From Macrostomum hystrix (lineage: Eukaryota > Platyhelminthes > Macrostomidae), in the NCBI GenBank assembly GCA_950097015.1, contig CATNEN010000001.1:10263001-10327000 (forward strand): a DNA stretch of 64,000 nt, written 5' to 3'. The notes under the pieces were generated by a model. The model made no database searches, had not been told where the DNA came from, and saw only the letters and a program-made list of their open reading frames with translations. Made by a program: the position numbers and the translations under genes. Shown piece after piece: positions 1 to 12,179 of this stretch. Within the stretch, counting starts at the first letter, position 1, and each line of letters opens with the position of its first letter.

Positions 1-72
1 CAGTTTAGTCAGTAGACTGGCGAGCTGTCCTTTCGAACTTTTGAATGCGTAACGGCCTGTACGGCCTCTTAC

Positions 73-345
73 CTGTTTGTGGGTTGAACCCTCAACATTG
101 ACACCGTTGACCTCTATAATTCGATCGCCTTTTAATAGGCCGGCCTGATCTGCGGCTCCGCCTGGCAACACGGCGCTGACGTGCTGCAATGGGGCAAACA
201 ATTCTCCATTGATTGACCTGAGCTGGCCGCCCTCAGTGACTTGGCCGCGTACGTTGAAGCCGAATCCAGTGTCAGTTTTGTTTATGGCCACAACTCTCGG
301 TTGAAGCCCGCCGGCGCCAGGCCGGAAATCTCCTTCGTCATCCGA
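73..345 (-). CDS. SNX27: Sorting nexin 27, PDZ-domain exon (partial gene)
   Basis: One internal exon of 91 codons on the minus strand, phase 0 at both ends. It has a TTTTCCAG acceptor before base 345 and a GTAAGA donor after base 73. It encodes an acidic start (SDDEGDF) and then almost a whole PDZ domain: [50 protein letters not shown] and [10 protein letters not shown]. This pattern is characteristic of the SNX27 PDZ, including its long beta2-beta3 loop. SNX27 is an endosomal adaptor whose PDZ binds cargo tails and the retromer subunit VPS26, returning receptors to the plasma membrane. The PX and FERM-like exons would lie left of the window. An in-frame TAA just upstream, with no ATG between, shows that the start codon is in another exon to the right, which I could not find. 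Confidence 0.9.
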
Positions 346-583
346 CTGGAAAACACGAGTGCGCGTGTACTTTTACCAAGAGAGAATTTCTAATAATGCT
401 TCAAGTAGGTTAAATCGAAAACAAACAAACTGTCCTGCTTACTAGCCAAAAGCTAGCGGTAACGACATAATAAAAATTGTTAGAACAACAAATACAAATG
501 GTGGCTGCCACTACTACCCTAATTTCTACCCCATCTGATGTTGCTACCAATTTTACCTCTATAATTAGTAAACAAAAGCACTA

Positions 584-920
584 GGGGGTCGGTGGCAGAG
601 TGGTTGCCTGTCGCACCCAAGGTCCCTGAGCTCGATTCCGCGGCGAGGCCACATTCATTTGCGGCGCAGCCGCGTAGAGAAGGCTTGGGGGCTTGTCGTG
701 CAATTTACGCCATTGAGGGCCAACCTCAAATGCACAGTGAGTGTACACTGCCTGACGATGAGAAATTCAGGGCAGATGTACACACCTGTGTGTGTGCATG
801 CGTACAGTATCTGTGTGCGTGTGTGCTCAGGAGCCAGCGAATTGGGCAGAATTGCCTCCTCGCTGGCTGCGGGTCTAGTGTCACCAAATGATGTGCCATT
901 GCCCGCAGCCCTCCTGCATT
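584..920 (+). mobile_element. SINE1 copy (tRNA-headed SINE)
   Basis: The head GGTCGGTGGCAGAGTGG resembles a pol III A box in a tRNA Leu/Ser-like context, and GAGCTCGATTCCGCGG resembles a B box. A shared body follows (GCGCAGCCGCG, GGCTTGGGGGCTTGTCGTGC, GCCTGACGATGAGAAA) and a 3' end GCCATTGCCCGCAGCCCTCC. The same order recurs at 13082, 16139, 25585, 45702, 58985 and 63383, so this is a dispersed short retroposon family. It encodes no protein of its own. Confidence 0.85.
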
Positions 921-949
921 TATAAATTTTTAGGTACCTAATTAAGGGT

Positions 950-1020
950 ATTGTGTGGCTGCGATTTGAACTCTCGACCTCTCGAACAGAAGTCCAAAGC
1001 TATACACTAAATAACAAGCT
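950..1020 (-). other. Degenerate tRNA-like sequence
   Basis: On the minus strand GAGAGTTCAAATCGCAGCC resembles a decayed B box, with a possible anticodon arm upstream. No full cloverleaf is convincing, so it is more likely an old SINE head than a tRNA gene. Confidence 0.25.
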
Positions 1021-1885
1021 CGTTTGTATTTTTTGATTTATAACACCACTTTCAGACTCTCGATGAACTTTAAAAAGGGAGTAGAGAGTTCTAAAATGAT
1101 TCGACTACTAAAAATTCAGATTAAGGGACATTCTCTCTCGCTTGTTATTCTTGATTTATAGTAAGAAGCTAGAAATCGAAGCGAGCAATAATTTCACAAA
1201 GAAAATAGCCACGCCCTCGTTTACATATACACAGATTTAGGCCACACTCAGACAATAATCAATGCAGAAACAGTCTGCAGAATGAAAACAAAACACACAA
1301 AACTCACACACAAATGAAGGCAAGCTTTTAAAACAACTGAATTTTTGCCGACTAGTCATTCGATTACATCAGATACAAGTCAGATTTTTTTATAATTGAC
1401 GTCCTGGAGATTTCTGTGTGCCGATTCTGGCAAGACACGCACGCAAGACAAATATCAGCTTACATATTACTTTCTAACTCTCTTCCTCAACATACCTGCC
1501 TATCGAATCGAATATCCCGCAAATCTAAAGCTGCCTACTAGAAAAAAATAGCAGCAGATGAGCAATTAGTCAACCAGCTTGACATCAGCAGGCGGAGGCC
1601 ATCTGATCATGACTATTGGCTGGATTTGAAGCTTGTTAGTAACTAGGAATACAAATTGTAGCAAGTCTAAGAAAGCATCAGGTGTCAGCGAATTAGATCA
1701 ATAGTGGGGAATATTTTTCGCCGAGATGCAACGAAGTTGTCTTCTTATATCAACAAAGACATTATTATGAGCAGACAAACATTATATATCCGATAGGGCA
1801 CCCACAGAAGCCAAAAAAGATCAGAGAAGAAAATGCATGTGTTATGACTATAAGACTCGGTTGATTGCCCATATCAAATAGGTAT

Positions 1886-2531
1886 AGGGTAATGTATCAT
1901 CAACCAAACAAGAATGTGTATTTTTTAAACTTCAAACTTAAGCTACAGATTTTCTATTTAAGATATGATGATAAATCAAAAGCCAAGTTATAGAAAACAG
2001 TTACATCTTTCTAAAAAGTATCTGCTTTTGCTATTTTGTCAAATAGAACAAAAAGTTATTCCTGCTTTTTATCTAAAACCGAACAATGATTTTCATGTAT
2101 CTTCAAACCAAACAGAGAATTTGATGTTTGGTTTTATAATTTGATTGAGTGGTTTAATCTTATTTTAAGGAGTGAACTATCATGAATTATGTCATTTGAA
2201 AGCATTTTTCATGTTCTATAATTAACTATATTTATGGTCATTTAATTGGCAAGCAACCACATACAATCTTTGTCTAAAGTACATACTGAAGAAATGTTGT
2301 TAAAAAGTATGCTTTTGCAATAAAAATTTCTACTGAAGCATCTATATCTTTCTTTCCTCTTAATGCTTCATTGCACATCATGCCTCAGCTTGTAGATAAT
2401 TTCTTAAACTTTCAAATTAGTTGTTCTGTGAAACACAATAGCTTGTTTCTGTCTTGCACGAGACCAAGGAAGGAGTCAAAATTCTTGTTCGATTTTGAAG
2501 ATACACTGTTTGGTTGATGATACATTACCCT
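1886..2531. repeat. Inverted-repeat element, MITE-like
   Basis: GGTAATGTATCATCAACCAA lies in the left arm (1886-1910) and its reverse complement in the right arm (2507-2531); the 25-bp arms match perfectly. They enclose about 600 bp of AT-rich sequence without a long reading frame, the form of a non-autonomous DNA transposon. Target duplications are not clear. Confidence 0.5.
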
Positions 2532-4654
2532 ACATACCTTGACGAATCAAGCAACTGCAGTTCCTATTGTTTAAGCTAATCTAGTGGTCTGGGGTTCGAA
2601 GTTTCACACAGAAGAAACAGCTCATGTCCTTAATCAAGACGTTTAATTCTCTATTATTGCCGTTGCTTCATAAAAATTGGAAGAAATCTGTATTTGAATG
2701 TGTCACACAAATAGGTGTAGTTGTGTAATACAACAGACTTTGAGGAAACTTGATTTTTTCCATTTCTATAGTTCATTTCAGCTAACATCAATATATAGCA
2801 AACTGTGACTTGTTATGTAATAAACTGATTGATTTTTAGGCCTGAAAGGTTTCATTCCAGTGTTCAGGGATTTGAGATGAGAGGTTGTGTTAGTTTAACT
2901 GAGTAAGCAATTGATTTACTATTGTTTAGCCATCCTACCCGTAGTTAATATATTGCCAATGACTATCAAGCTATACATTAGGCTCAACTTAAAATATTAA
3001 CTGTATAATTATATTTGAGTTACTTTAGGGTTATGTAGTTTAAAAATGAATAAAACATGGTAATATGGTATTTTAGCTTGCACTAACAACAAGAACATCA
3101 ATATTTGCTAATGGGAAGCAATTCTATAAAGCTTAAAAATGTATACATACAAATAAAAATTCTGAATAAAAAAACATTTTAACAATACAAATAGCAAAGT
3201 AGTACAAAGCAAGCATAAAAAGCACTATAATATATAGGCGCCAGTGTGAGAATGATAGATTTGACTATTAATAAAAAAACATTTTCCAATAACCATAGCC
3301 AAAAGTATATCTTTTTGTAGCCTATATCAAGCCTAAACTTTTTTGTTTTTCCTGTATGTGTATATGACTAGATGACATCTGCAATGTCTTATTGCAGGCT
3401 ACCAAAAATGTAGTCTACATATAGCCTTTGGGGTTAGCCTGACTCTTAATTGACTGCCTTATTAGACCAACAAAATTTTTAGCAAAAATCTAGCTTCAGG
3501 TATTGGGTATACTAAATACTAAAAAACCATAATAGATTCTGCTAAATAAAAAAAACTAAGAAAATCTTTCTTAGAAGTCTATATATACTGTAAATCTAGA
3601 ATATAGTCACATGAACTATTCTATTCTAATAAACTAGATATTTCATAAATGAAATAATATAACAACTGATGTTCTGACTCATTATGACATTAAGAAAAAA
3701 TATTTCAAACTTTGAGTCAAAAGGATAATTTAAATTTATAGAGATATAAATTTATAAAAACACCAAGAAACTAAATAAAAAGTGTAACATTAATACCTAA
3801 TATAAATTGTTTGAATGCACTAAATAAAACTTGACAAATTGTTAAATAATTTAGATGAATTGCTACTTTTTTAATTGTTAAATTTTTTGTTGATAAAGTC
3901 TAGGTAATAAATAACAGAACACATTAATTCTAGATAAAAAAATAAAACTTACCTTAATAGAATACTACTAATAGGCTAATATTACTATGCTCTTTACTTG
4001 AATTGGGTATATAAAGTAAGAAAAATGTAGATGTCTTAGGCATACAATATGCAAAAAACTTTACTGATTTAAGTTATTTAAGCTAAGTATAGCCCTTGAC
4101 ACTATCTATAAAAGAACTATAACACACTATACAAAAAAGAGGAAAAAATGTTGAGAAGTTATATGTTAATTATATCTTTAAAACTAAATATATATTTGCC
4201 TTTTAATCAAAAGAAAAGAACAAAAATAAATTTATATTAGGGGCAAAATGGGAGCATTATAGTAAGTCCTAAAGAGAATTTCATAGGCCCTACTATAAAG
4301 GACTAGAGGCAATCCTTAAGATTCCCGCATTAAATTATTTCACATGCTTTTATGGAACTTTAGGGGGAGATAAGTATTGGGCACAATTACACAAACATGT
4401 TGCAGAGTTAAAGAACTGATTGCAAAAAACACAATGTCTGTCTGAGTTGTGCTACTGGCATGGGTAATAGTGTCCAATCTAGTACAGAATATTGCAAAAC
4501 TGATGATCAGGGAAGGCCCGGCGCCACATGAACTCTTGCAGGTATGTGCTAAAAAGGGCATCTAAGTCCCATGCATGGGCCAGAATTTGGCCTTATAGTG
4601 GGTCCACATGCCCTCAACCATATTCATGTGAGCATCCTGGTTATTTGGGTCATG

Positions 4655-5073
4655 GGGCAATCCTACACTTCCGTTCGGTAAATTATTTAGACACTGAATT
4701 TTGAACAGGCGTGTTAAATAACAATGTAACCAAACAAAACTGAAACAGTGGAACATGGTAGCAGTCTGTTAGAGCGCATAGTCACTTAGAGTGTGTCTGC
4801 AGGTCATTAAGAACCTCGTTTAATGGGATGATGAACCCGGGTGCTGCAGGTCGCCCAGCCATGGCAATGAAGACAGGAAGATATGAGAAATTGAAGCTCA
4901 ATAAAACAAGCAGCTCACAAGCAACAGCTCCCTTAAACTGACACCCCTTTAAACTCTGTTCGCTCAAACTTTTGGCCATAGACACATTGCCAATCAATGT
5001 CATTTGACAATGACTCGGTGGTACGAATTCAAATGTGAAAATAATTTACCGAACGGAAGTGTAGGATTGCCGG
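4655..5073. repeat. Inverted-repeat element, about 420 bp
   Basis: Left arm 4655-4686 and right arm 5040-5073 are reverse complements over about 31 bp (core CCTACACTTCCGTTCGGTAA). The interior is less AT-rich than the surroundings and has no convincing gene. It is probably a MITE or foldback element. Confidence 0.5.
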
Positions 5074-6941
5074 TCATGGAAATACAGAGAATGATTCATT
5101 GTCAGGTTTGTAAAAGCGAGTGAATTAATTTAACGTGGGAATTTTCAGGATTGCTGGACTAGGCAACCTATCAGCAGCCAGAATGACTTAGGGGTAACTA
5201 AAAGCAGAACGCCAGAATATTGCTTTTACCTTTAACACTAATTTAACCAGAATGTAACTCAAAGCCAAATCACTAATGTAATGGTAATGCATTCATTTAG
5301 ATTCTGTGTCATGTAGGCCCCTATCAATTTTAAACAACATGTTTGATAATAAAATATAGGCGCTACATGCTCTCAAATGAAATATGCACTAGTACAAAAA
5401 TATCTGCCAATAAATATCTTTCACCGAATCTTCAAATGATGATGCTTAGAATCAAATGAGTCCTTATAATCCAGCAGCGTGCAAAGAAGCATAAGCAATA
5501 TACTTAAGCATATTATAAGTAAAATTATAAAGAGTGGGGTCACACTGTTAAAAGCCTAGCTGTTAAGCTTCTAATATCGAATTCATCAAGACTTCAAGCA
5601 ACCAGCTGATCTGACAGGTAGGTATTGGACTGCTAACTAATGAATAAGGTCTTGGTTACCATCCTTGAGTTAAGAGACAAGACTAACATCATGCAGACTG
5701 AATAATGAATGCGCAGTTCTTATTAAGCCTAGCTCTTAATTTTTGTTACCCGTAACTATTTTTTTACGTAAAGATACTGCAATTTAATGAATTGTCTTGA
5801 AATTAAATGAAAATGATGAAGTTACTTGAAAATAGCTGTGATTCGATGTTATAATGTGATGCCAAGGTGATGTTGATGATGATGTAACTATAATGTTGTG
5901 CCGTCCTCTGTTTCAAACTTTCGAAACTCATTATGATCTTTTATACAAAATTAATGAGAGATTTTAAGTCGTAAAGTTTAATGAAAATAATTTAAATTAA
6001 ACGTTACATAAAATAGTAACTACTTTAAATAATTTATTCTGCGTGTGTTGTTTTTTTGTTATAAAGCACAAACGTTGTGAAAAATAAAATATTTCTTTTT
6101 TTAAACTCCAATAATACAGGAAAGCTAGCTTTCCGGACAGCTTCAACCTGTCTATAATATTGAGCGCTAGAAGTAGCTAGAAGTAGCTAGAAGTAGGGGC
6201 GACAACTGTATAACAGTTTGGAAATCTGGTATAGATTGATTAGATCATAATCGGGCGAAAACGATTATCAAAAGTATGTTATTTCATTCCATACAAGTAT
6301 TTGTATATTTGTATATACTTATTTTTTCATTGTTCAAGTGTCTATTATTCATTCATGCGTAACTGTATTAAGTGACCACAAGTTTTTAAATTAAGCTATT
6401 GAAAAAAAAATTAACCTATAAATTCACACAAAAAGTTAATGAACATTACTCAAACATCTTGGTTTACAACCATGAAGAATATTTTAACACCAATCTGAAT
6501 CTGATTACCAATTATGTCGGGCTCTGAAAGTAACTACATTTATGCATCATTTTTAAGTAATTAACTACTTTTCCAAGAGATTGTTCTGGTTGTTACCAAA
6601 TCACAAATTATTTATTTATTTTACTTCTTGTTGGCATTTTAGTTTTAGTTTTAAGCGATATTGTTTGCTTCGGAGATAAACATACACGTTTCGTTACTAT
6701 TCTGCTTTCCGTCATGATTAGGCCCTAATTAAAATATACCTAATACTGTGCACTTTTTTAATGAACTGTTAGCCATTTTTTCATTTTATTATGTTGAATT
6801 GTGTTATTGTATCACAGATGCTATAAAAAAAGACAAGAGAACACTAGTGTTTTTAGGATCTGTGGTGTAGCTTGAGTTTCATTTTGAACTAAATCACGCG
6901 GCGCATCAAACCCCAATTTCATTCTATTTATAGCTACGAAG

Positions 6942-9900
6942 ATGATGCAAGCCTACAGTCGGGCTATAAGCGAATCAACATTTCGTTTTTCAACTCATAT
7001 CGGCTCGACACGACACAATGTTGACTATTTGCAGGAATCTGCTGATATTGACTTTGATACTCATGTGCTTCTGCACACTAAAGATCCTGAACTGGAGACA
7101 GCTTCTAAGATATTGAATCAGGCTGACTTCTGTGAGTTGGTGATATTGAACCAGCAAAGAAAAGTTTCAAGCGCTGCTATTGATATTTCCAAAGCTCTGG
7201 TGAGAAACTTAACTTTCTAATAGCAAAAAATTAACTACATACAACAAATGATAAAACATAATAATATGGCAAACCATCACCCACCAGACACAATGAACCT
7301 CACTGACAGACGGCAAACCATCACCCACCAGACACAATCAACTTCACTGACAGACGGCAAACCATCACCCACCAGACACAATGAACCTCACTGACAGATG
7401 GCAAACCATCACCCACCAGACACAATGAACCTCACTGACAGACGGCAAACCATCACCCACCAGACACAATCAACTTCACTGACAGACGGCAAACCATCAC
7501 CCACCAGACACAATGAACCTCACTGACAGACGGCAAACCATCACCCACCAGACACAATCAACTTCACTGACAGACGGCAAACCATCACCCACCAGACACA
7601 ATGAACCTCACTGACAGATGGCAAACCATCACCCACCAGACACAATGAACCTCACTGACAGACGGCAAACCATCACCCACCAGACACAATGAACCTCACT
7701 GACAGACGGCAAACCATCACCCACCAGACACAATAAACCTCACTGACAGACGGTCGACCCACCGTCACTGCTGGCGCCACTTCGAGTTCTGTCCGAGGCT
7801 CATCGCTTGCCGGTCGCAGGCCTGACGGAGACCCAGCGATCAGCCGTCCGAAGCGCCCTTTCTGACTGTTTGGCCCACGCAGCCACTGAATCCGGCATTC
7901 TGTCTGGTTGGTTTGACGTTGCCTTGACAACCGCCCGGAATAACTTAGCAACGCGGCTAGTAAATAGTCACGGCGACATTTCTTCTACAACAGACTTTGA
8001 GCTGCTAAGCCTCACCCTGACGATATGCCAGAACTATTCGGACTCAGATGTGACGGGCAGCTTATCTGTTGCTATGGCAACAGATGGCGTCAACTTAGTT
8101 CGTATGTGTCGAGAGATTTTATCGGCCTTGTCAGCTGATCACGTTGCCGGTAGGCTGCACCAAGCTGTGGAAAATTTGCTTAGGCAATGCATCTCCATTC
8201 CTTACAATTTGTACTTCAAGCAGCAGCCAAAGGTTAGTTTGTCGTTTTGAACTAACAAATTCCATAAATGTTATACGACGATCTATAATGTAAAATGTAA
8301 AAGAATTAAATTTGAGTACAAATCATGGACTTCGTATGCTCAATATTTACGATGGAAAAGCTACCCTATTACACAGTTCTTTTGGGAGCCCAATGCCTGT
8401 GTACTCAATAGCCTGTGTACTCAATAGCCTGTGTACTCAATAGCATATGTACTCAATGGCCTGTGTACTCAATAGCATGTGTACATAATGGCCTGTGTAC
8501 TCAACAGCTAGAATTTAAATCTATAAAGAAGGGTATTCGCATGCTTTATTATACTAATAAGGTTTATGACTAAATGATGAGTTAATTGCTGATTATCTCG
8601 TGCTTTCCTAGGTGACATCGGCTCTCAGCCAGTTTAAGCTGGTTCAGTGCACCAGGCCCTATCTGAATTCGCCAGATGAAGATGTCAGACTGGCTTCCTA
8701 CCTGTTGCTGGTGTTCGCCTGCAGCGAAACTCAGGCCGCGAATTGTCTAGCCGAGACGCGCCTAGTTGAACTGCTGATCAATCGACTGCGACTCGCGCTG
8801 CAGGCTAGTGATCGCCGATGCCAGGGCTATCACTGCGTGGAGCTGGCGAAATGTGAGTCGTTCGGATTATTAACAAATGGCTTGCAAATCTTCTTGGAAG
8901 TTTTCATACCGTGTCGGAAAATTCTCTCTCCTTCGCGGAGTGTTCACAAAATTTCGTGAGAGAGTGCTCAAGCCTTCCTAGATCGTTCCCAAACCTTCCT
9001 AGAGAGTGCTCACTGCTCAAAAATGCCTAGAGAGTGCTCAAACCTTTCTTTAGAGTGCTCAAACCTTTCTTTAGAGTGCTCAAACCTTTCTTTAGATTGC
9101 TCAAACCTTTCTTTAGATTGCTCAAACCTTTCTTTAGAGTGCTCAAACCTTTCTTTAGAGTGCTCAAACCTTTCTTTAGAGTGCTCAAACCTTTCTTTAG
9201 AGTGCTCAAGCCTTTCTTTAGATTGCTCAAACCTTTCTTTAGATTGCTCAAACCTTTCTTTAGAGTGCTCAAACCTTTCTTTAGAGTGCTCAAACCTTTC
9301 TTTAGAGTGCTCAAACCTTTCTTTAGAGTGCTCAAGCCTTTCTTTAGATTGCTCAAACCTTTCTTTAGAGTGCTCAAACCTTTCTTTAGAGTGCTCAAAC
9401 CTTTCTTTAGAGTGCTCAAACCTTTCTTTAGAGTGCTCAAACCTTTCTTTAGAGTGCTCAAACCTTTCTTTAGAGTGCTCAAGCCTTTCTTTAGATTGCT
9501 CAAACCTTTCTTTAGAGTGCTCAAACCTTTCTTTAGAGTGCTCAAACCTTTCTTTAGATTGCTCAAACCTTTCTTTAGAGTGCTCAAACCTTTCTTTAGA
9601 GTGCTCAAACCTTTCTTTAGATTGCTCAAACCTTTCTTTAGAGTGCTTAAACCTTTCTTTAGAGTGCTTAAACCTTTCTTGGAAGTGCTCAAGCCTTTCC
9701 GATGATCAGGATGTAATCCTTCTGATTTGAACAAGGCATTCTAGGCTCCTAATTATCAAAAATCCAAAGGATTCTCAATTAATTCCGGAACTGCTCTAAA
9801 GGTGCTCTAAGAATGGCCCGAAACGACACCAACAAGGAGCAGTTAGTGGACAGCGGTCTACTCACACTGCTCACAGACATGATGTCAGGCGGACGAGCCG

Positions 9901-11926
9901 ACGAGCAATTGGTTGCTATGGAAACGGCGCTATGTCTTTCATTTAGCTCCGCCTGCGTGCCAAGAATTCGCGAGCAATGCCGCGCCGGGTTTAACACAAT
10001 TCGCCGACTTTCGGAATCCGGCGAAACGGACGACAAAAAGGAACTGACGAAGGAGCTGCGGTTAACAATGGAAGCTATGGATTTCAATCTAGACGAGGGT
10101 CAGACAGTTGAGTCTCTGCTCGCTTCGCGCTTGTTTTCTCAGCGTTGCTTAGCAACCAGGCAGGAGGAGAGCGACAGTGATAAAGAAGAGGACGAGGATG
10201 TCAGGCAGGAAGGACGTAAGTTATTGGCTGATCATCAGGAACGGTAGACCACGGGGTATTTCAAATACCCAAACTTTTCTTTTTCTCTGCATCTCCAAAC
10301 ATATTCAGCCAATTGTCATGAAAATCCAGAACACGGGGCTAAACTTTCCGCTCTATTCGATGAAACAACTTCCAGATGTACAAAACATCGGCATCGTCAT
10401 GATATTCAACGATTCTCGTCGGAGAGTCTGGTGGCAAGAACCACAAATAAAAGCATATTTATTTCTGCTCACAAAATTTCGGTTATCATGGATAACTATT
10501 TTGAATTGTTTAATTTCTTAATTTATGCATTTTTGAACCAATATGGATTCGCCATAGAATAGAGGTTCACACAGAGCAATGTGAGTTGTCCTTGTCACCA
10601 GGGTCTTCGACGAGAATCGCTGAATATTTTGACGATGCTGACGTCGGACTGCTTTGAAAAATATTTTATCGTAAACGACGGAAGATTTTGATCCATGTGG
10701 TGGACTTTCACGAATATCGGTCATTCGGTTTGGGAGCTATCGTTTAGTAGTATTTGAAATACCCCTAAAAAGTAAAACAATTATTTCTAGCGATTAAAAA
10801 ACCAATCGAGACGGTTGCCACCCAAGGGCCGCATCAAACTAGATCAAAGATAATTACCGACGTTGGTCACGTGATGATCAGCTATCATCAGGCTAGCAGC
10901 TCCGATTTGGCAATCTGGTTGAAAGATCGGCTTCAAGAAGCTGGATTGTCAGTGAGTCTTGGAATTTGTTCAACTTGTTGTAGTTCAATACAATTTATAC
11001 GTTACTATTCGGATCTGTCATGTTTAGGTCTGGCTCGATCGGGACTCAATGCAAGGCTCCGCACTGGAGTGCATGGCTCAAGCTGTGGAATCTGCCGCTG
11101 TCATGCTGCTGTGCCTTTCTCGCGGCTACAAGGACAGCAATTCGTGTCGAATGGGTTAGTTTTTCACTACTAAACAGTAAAAAGATCACTGGGTGTATCA
11201 AGTTTCTAAAACTTGAACTTATCAGAGCGTAATACTTTCGTTTCAGAGGCCGAATACGCTTTGCGACGCGGTAAGCGCATTCTGACTGTGCAAGCGGAGC
11301 CACAGTACACGCCAGACGGCTGGCTGGGCCTACTAGTCGGTTCGCAGATAATACTGGATTTTTCCAAACCTGACAACTGGAGCGCCGCTTTGCCTAACCT
11401 TATGCGCGCACTCCAGCCGCCGTCACGTGACTTATTGCGATCAACTTCACCCACAGCAGAGCTTCAAAATCTACCCGCACAGCCACCCCAACCTCCGCCT
11501 TCGCAGTCTTGTAATTTCCTACCCCTGCAGCCACCCCAACCTCCGCCTTCGCAGTCTCGTAATTTCCTACCCCCGCAGCCACCCCAACCGTCGCCTTCGC
11601 AGTCTCATAATTTCCTACCCCCGAAGCCATCCCAACCTCCGCCTTCGCAAGCTCTTTTATTTCTATCCCCAAACCCACCCCACCACCGAGCGTACACAAA
11701 CTGGTCTGCGGAGCGCGTTTCTGATTGGCTACGCGCACGCGGCCTATCCCCGCACTTGGAGCCGTTTCGTCTAACAGGCGAGCATTTGGAGTTTTTGACG
11801 CAGCTTCGCCGAGAAGCGCCTGAGGCTTTCTATCGCATGTTGGAGACGCAATTGCGATTGGCTAATTTTCACGATATTTTCTCATTCGTGCGCTCTCTGG
11901 AAGCCCTGGAATGTGAGCAAGAATAA
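6942..11926 (+). CDS. ARM-TIR-SAM domain protein (SARM1-related, permuted)
   Basis: Seven exons in good phase: 6942-7199, 7750-8232, 8612-8852, 9802-10215, 10791-10951, 11028-11154, 11247-11926; 787 aa. The start is the first of two ATGs, eight bases after a pyrimidine-AG acceptor. Residues about 90-450 are helical and armadillo-like, for example ALRMARNDTNKEQLVDSGLL. Residues about 490-614 are a TIR domain: HVMISYHQ, VWLDRDSMQGSALECMAQAV, SNSCRMEAEYAL, GWLGLLVGSQIILDF. Glu562, in the position of the catalytic Glu of NAD-cleaving TIRs, is encoded by a codon split by the last intron. A Pro-rich linker (about 634-710) is followed by a C-terminal SAM domain (about 713-784, WSAERVSDWLRARGLSPHLE). 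SARM1, the NADase that drives axon degeneration, is ordered ARM-SAM-SAM-TIR, so this is a relative and not a clear orthologue. NADase activity is inferred from the motif only. Confidence 0.88.
7264..7750. repeat. 44-bp minisatellite in intron 1 of the TIR gene
   Basis: About eleven copies of a unit containing GGCAAACCATCACCCACCAG and CCTCACTGACAGACGG. The array runs directly into the 3' splice site of exon 2, and each unit contains the same CTGACAG-ACGG context as the real acceptor. Confidence 0.95.
8395..8512. repeat. 16-bp repeat in intron 2 of the TIR gene
   Basis: About six imperfect copies of GCCTGTGTACTCAATA within intron 8233-8611. Confidence 0.85.
9000..9692. repeat. 21-bp minisatellite in intron 3 of the TIR gene
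   Basis: About 32 copies of GTGCTCAAACCTTTCTTTAG plus one base. Because 21 is a multiple of three, it is open in several frames on both strands, which creates long false reading frames. It sits inside intron 8853-9801. Confidence 0.95.
10253..10768. mobile_element. Foldback element A in intron 4 of the TIR gene
   Basis: Ends GGGGTATTTCAAATAC (10253) and GTATTTGAAATACCCC (ending near 10768) are perfect 16-bp inverted repeats. The element fills most of intron 10216-10790. Internal blocks (CCGCTCTATTCGATGAAACA, TCGACGAGAATCGCTGAATA, GTCATTCGGTTTGGGAGCTA) recur at 18805 and 58795. No transposase is encoded, so it is non-autonomous. Confidence 0.75.
11465..11690 (+). repeat. Coding 48-bp repeat, Pro-rich linker
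   Basis: Four in-frame 16-residue copies around PPQPPPSQSxNFLP within the last exon of the TIR gene, between TIR and SAM. The unit is a multiple of three, so copy number can change without a frameshift. Confidence 0.85.
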
Positions 11927-12179
11927 TATGAAATCGGGTCGCACTGCTTTGTTCAGGCGGTAACTACATTTATTTTATGAATCTTTTATATTCAGAAAAA
12001 TATTTCTTATTCTTAAAACGTGTGATCTTTGATGGTAGTTGTTGGTTTTTACCGACGTTTTTCTTTAGCGGAAAAGCTTTCATGAGCACAAAATATATGC
12101 ATGACTTAATTAAAATACCTAGAAAATCGTTTTGACAACGAATTTTCTTCCTCATTTGTTCGCGTAAAATAATGGATTG

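Larger units (their letters stand above)
1021..6933. other. AT-rich gene-poor stretch
   Basis: About 6 kb with no coding region I can support. It is strongly AT-rich, with short homopolymers and two inverted-repeat elements listed separately. There is a 12-bp repeat (AGAAGTAGCTAG, about three copies) near 6170-6196. It may hold the first intron and 5' exons of SNX27 (minus strand) and the promoter of the ARM-TIR-SAM gene. Confidence 0.6.

Noticed and set aside
9023-9734. Open frames of more than 220 codons on both strands
   Set aside because: They are the 21-bp intronic array read in different frames. The unit length is a multiple of three and no stop occurs in the unit.
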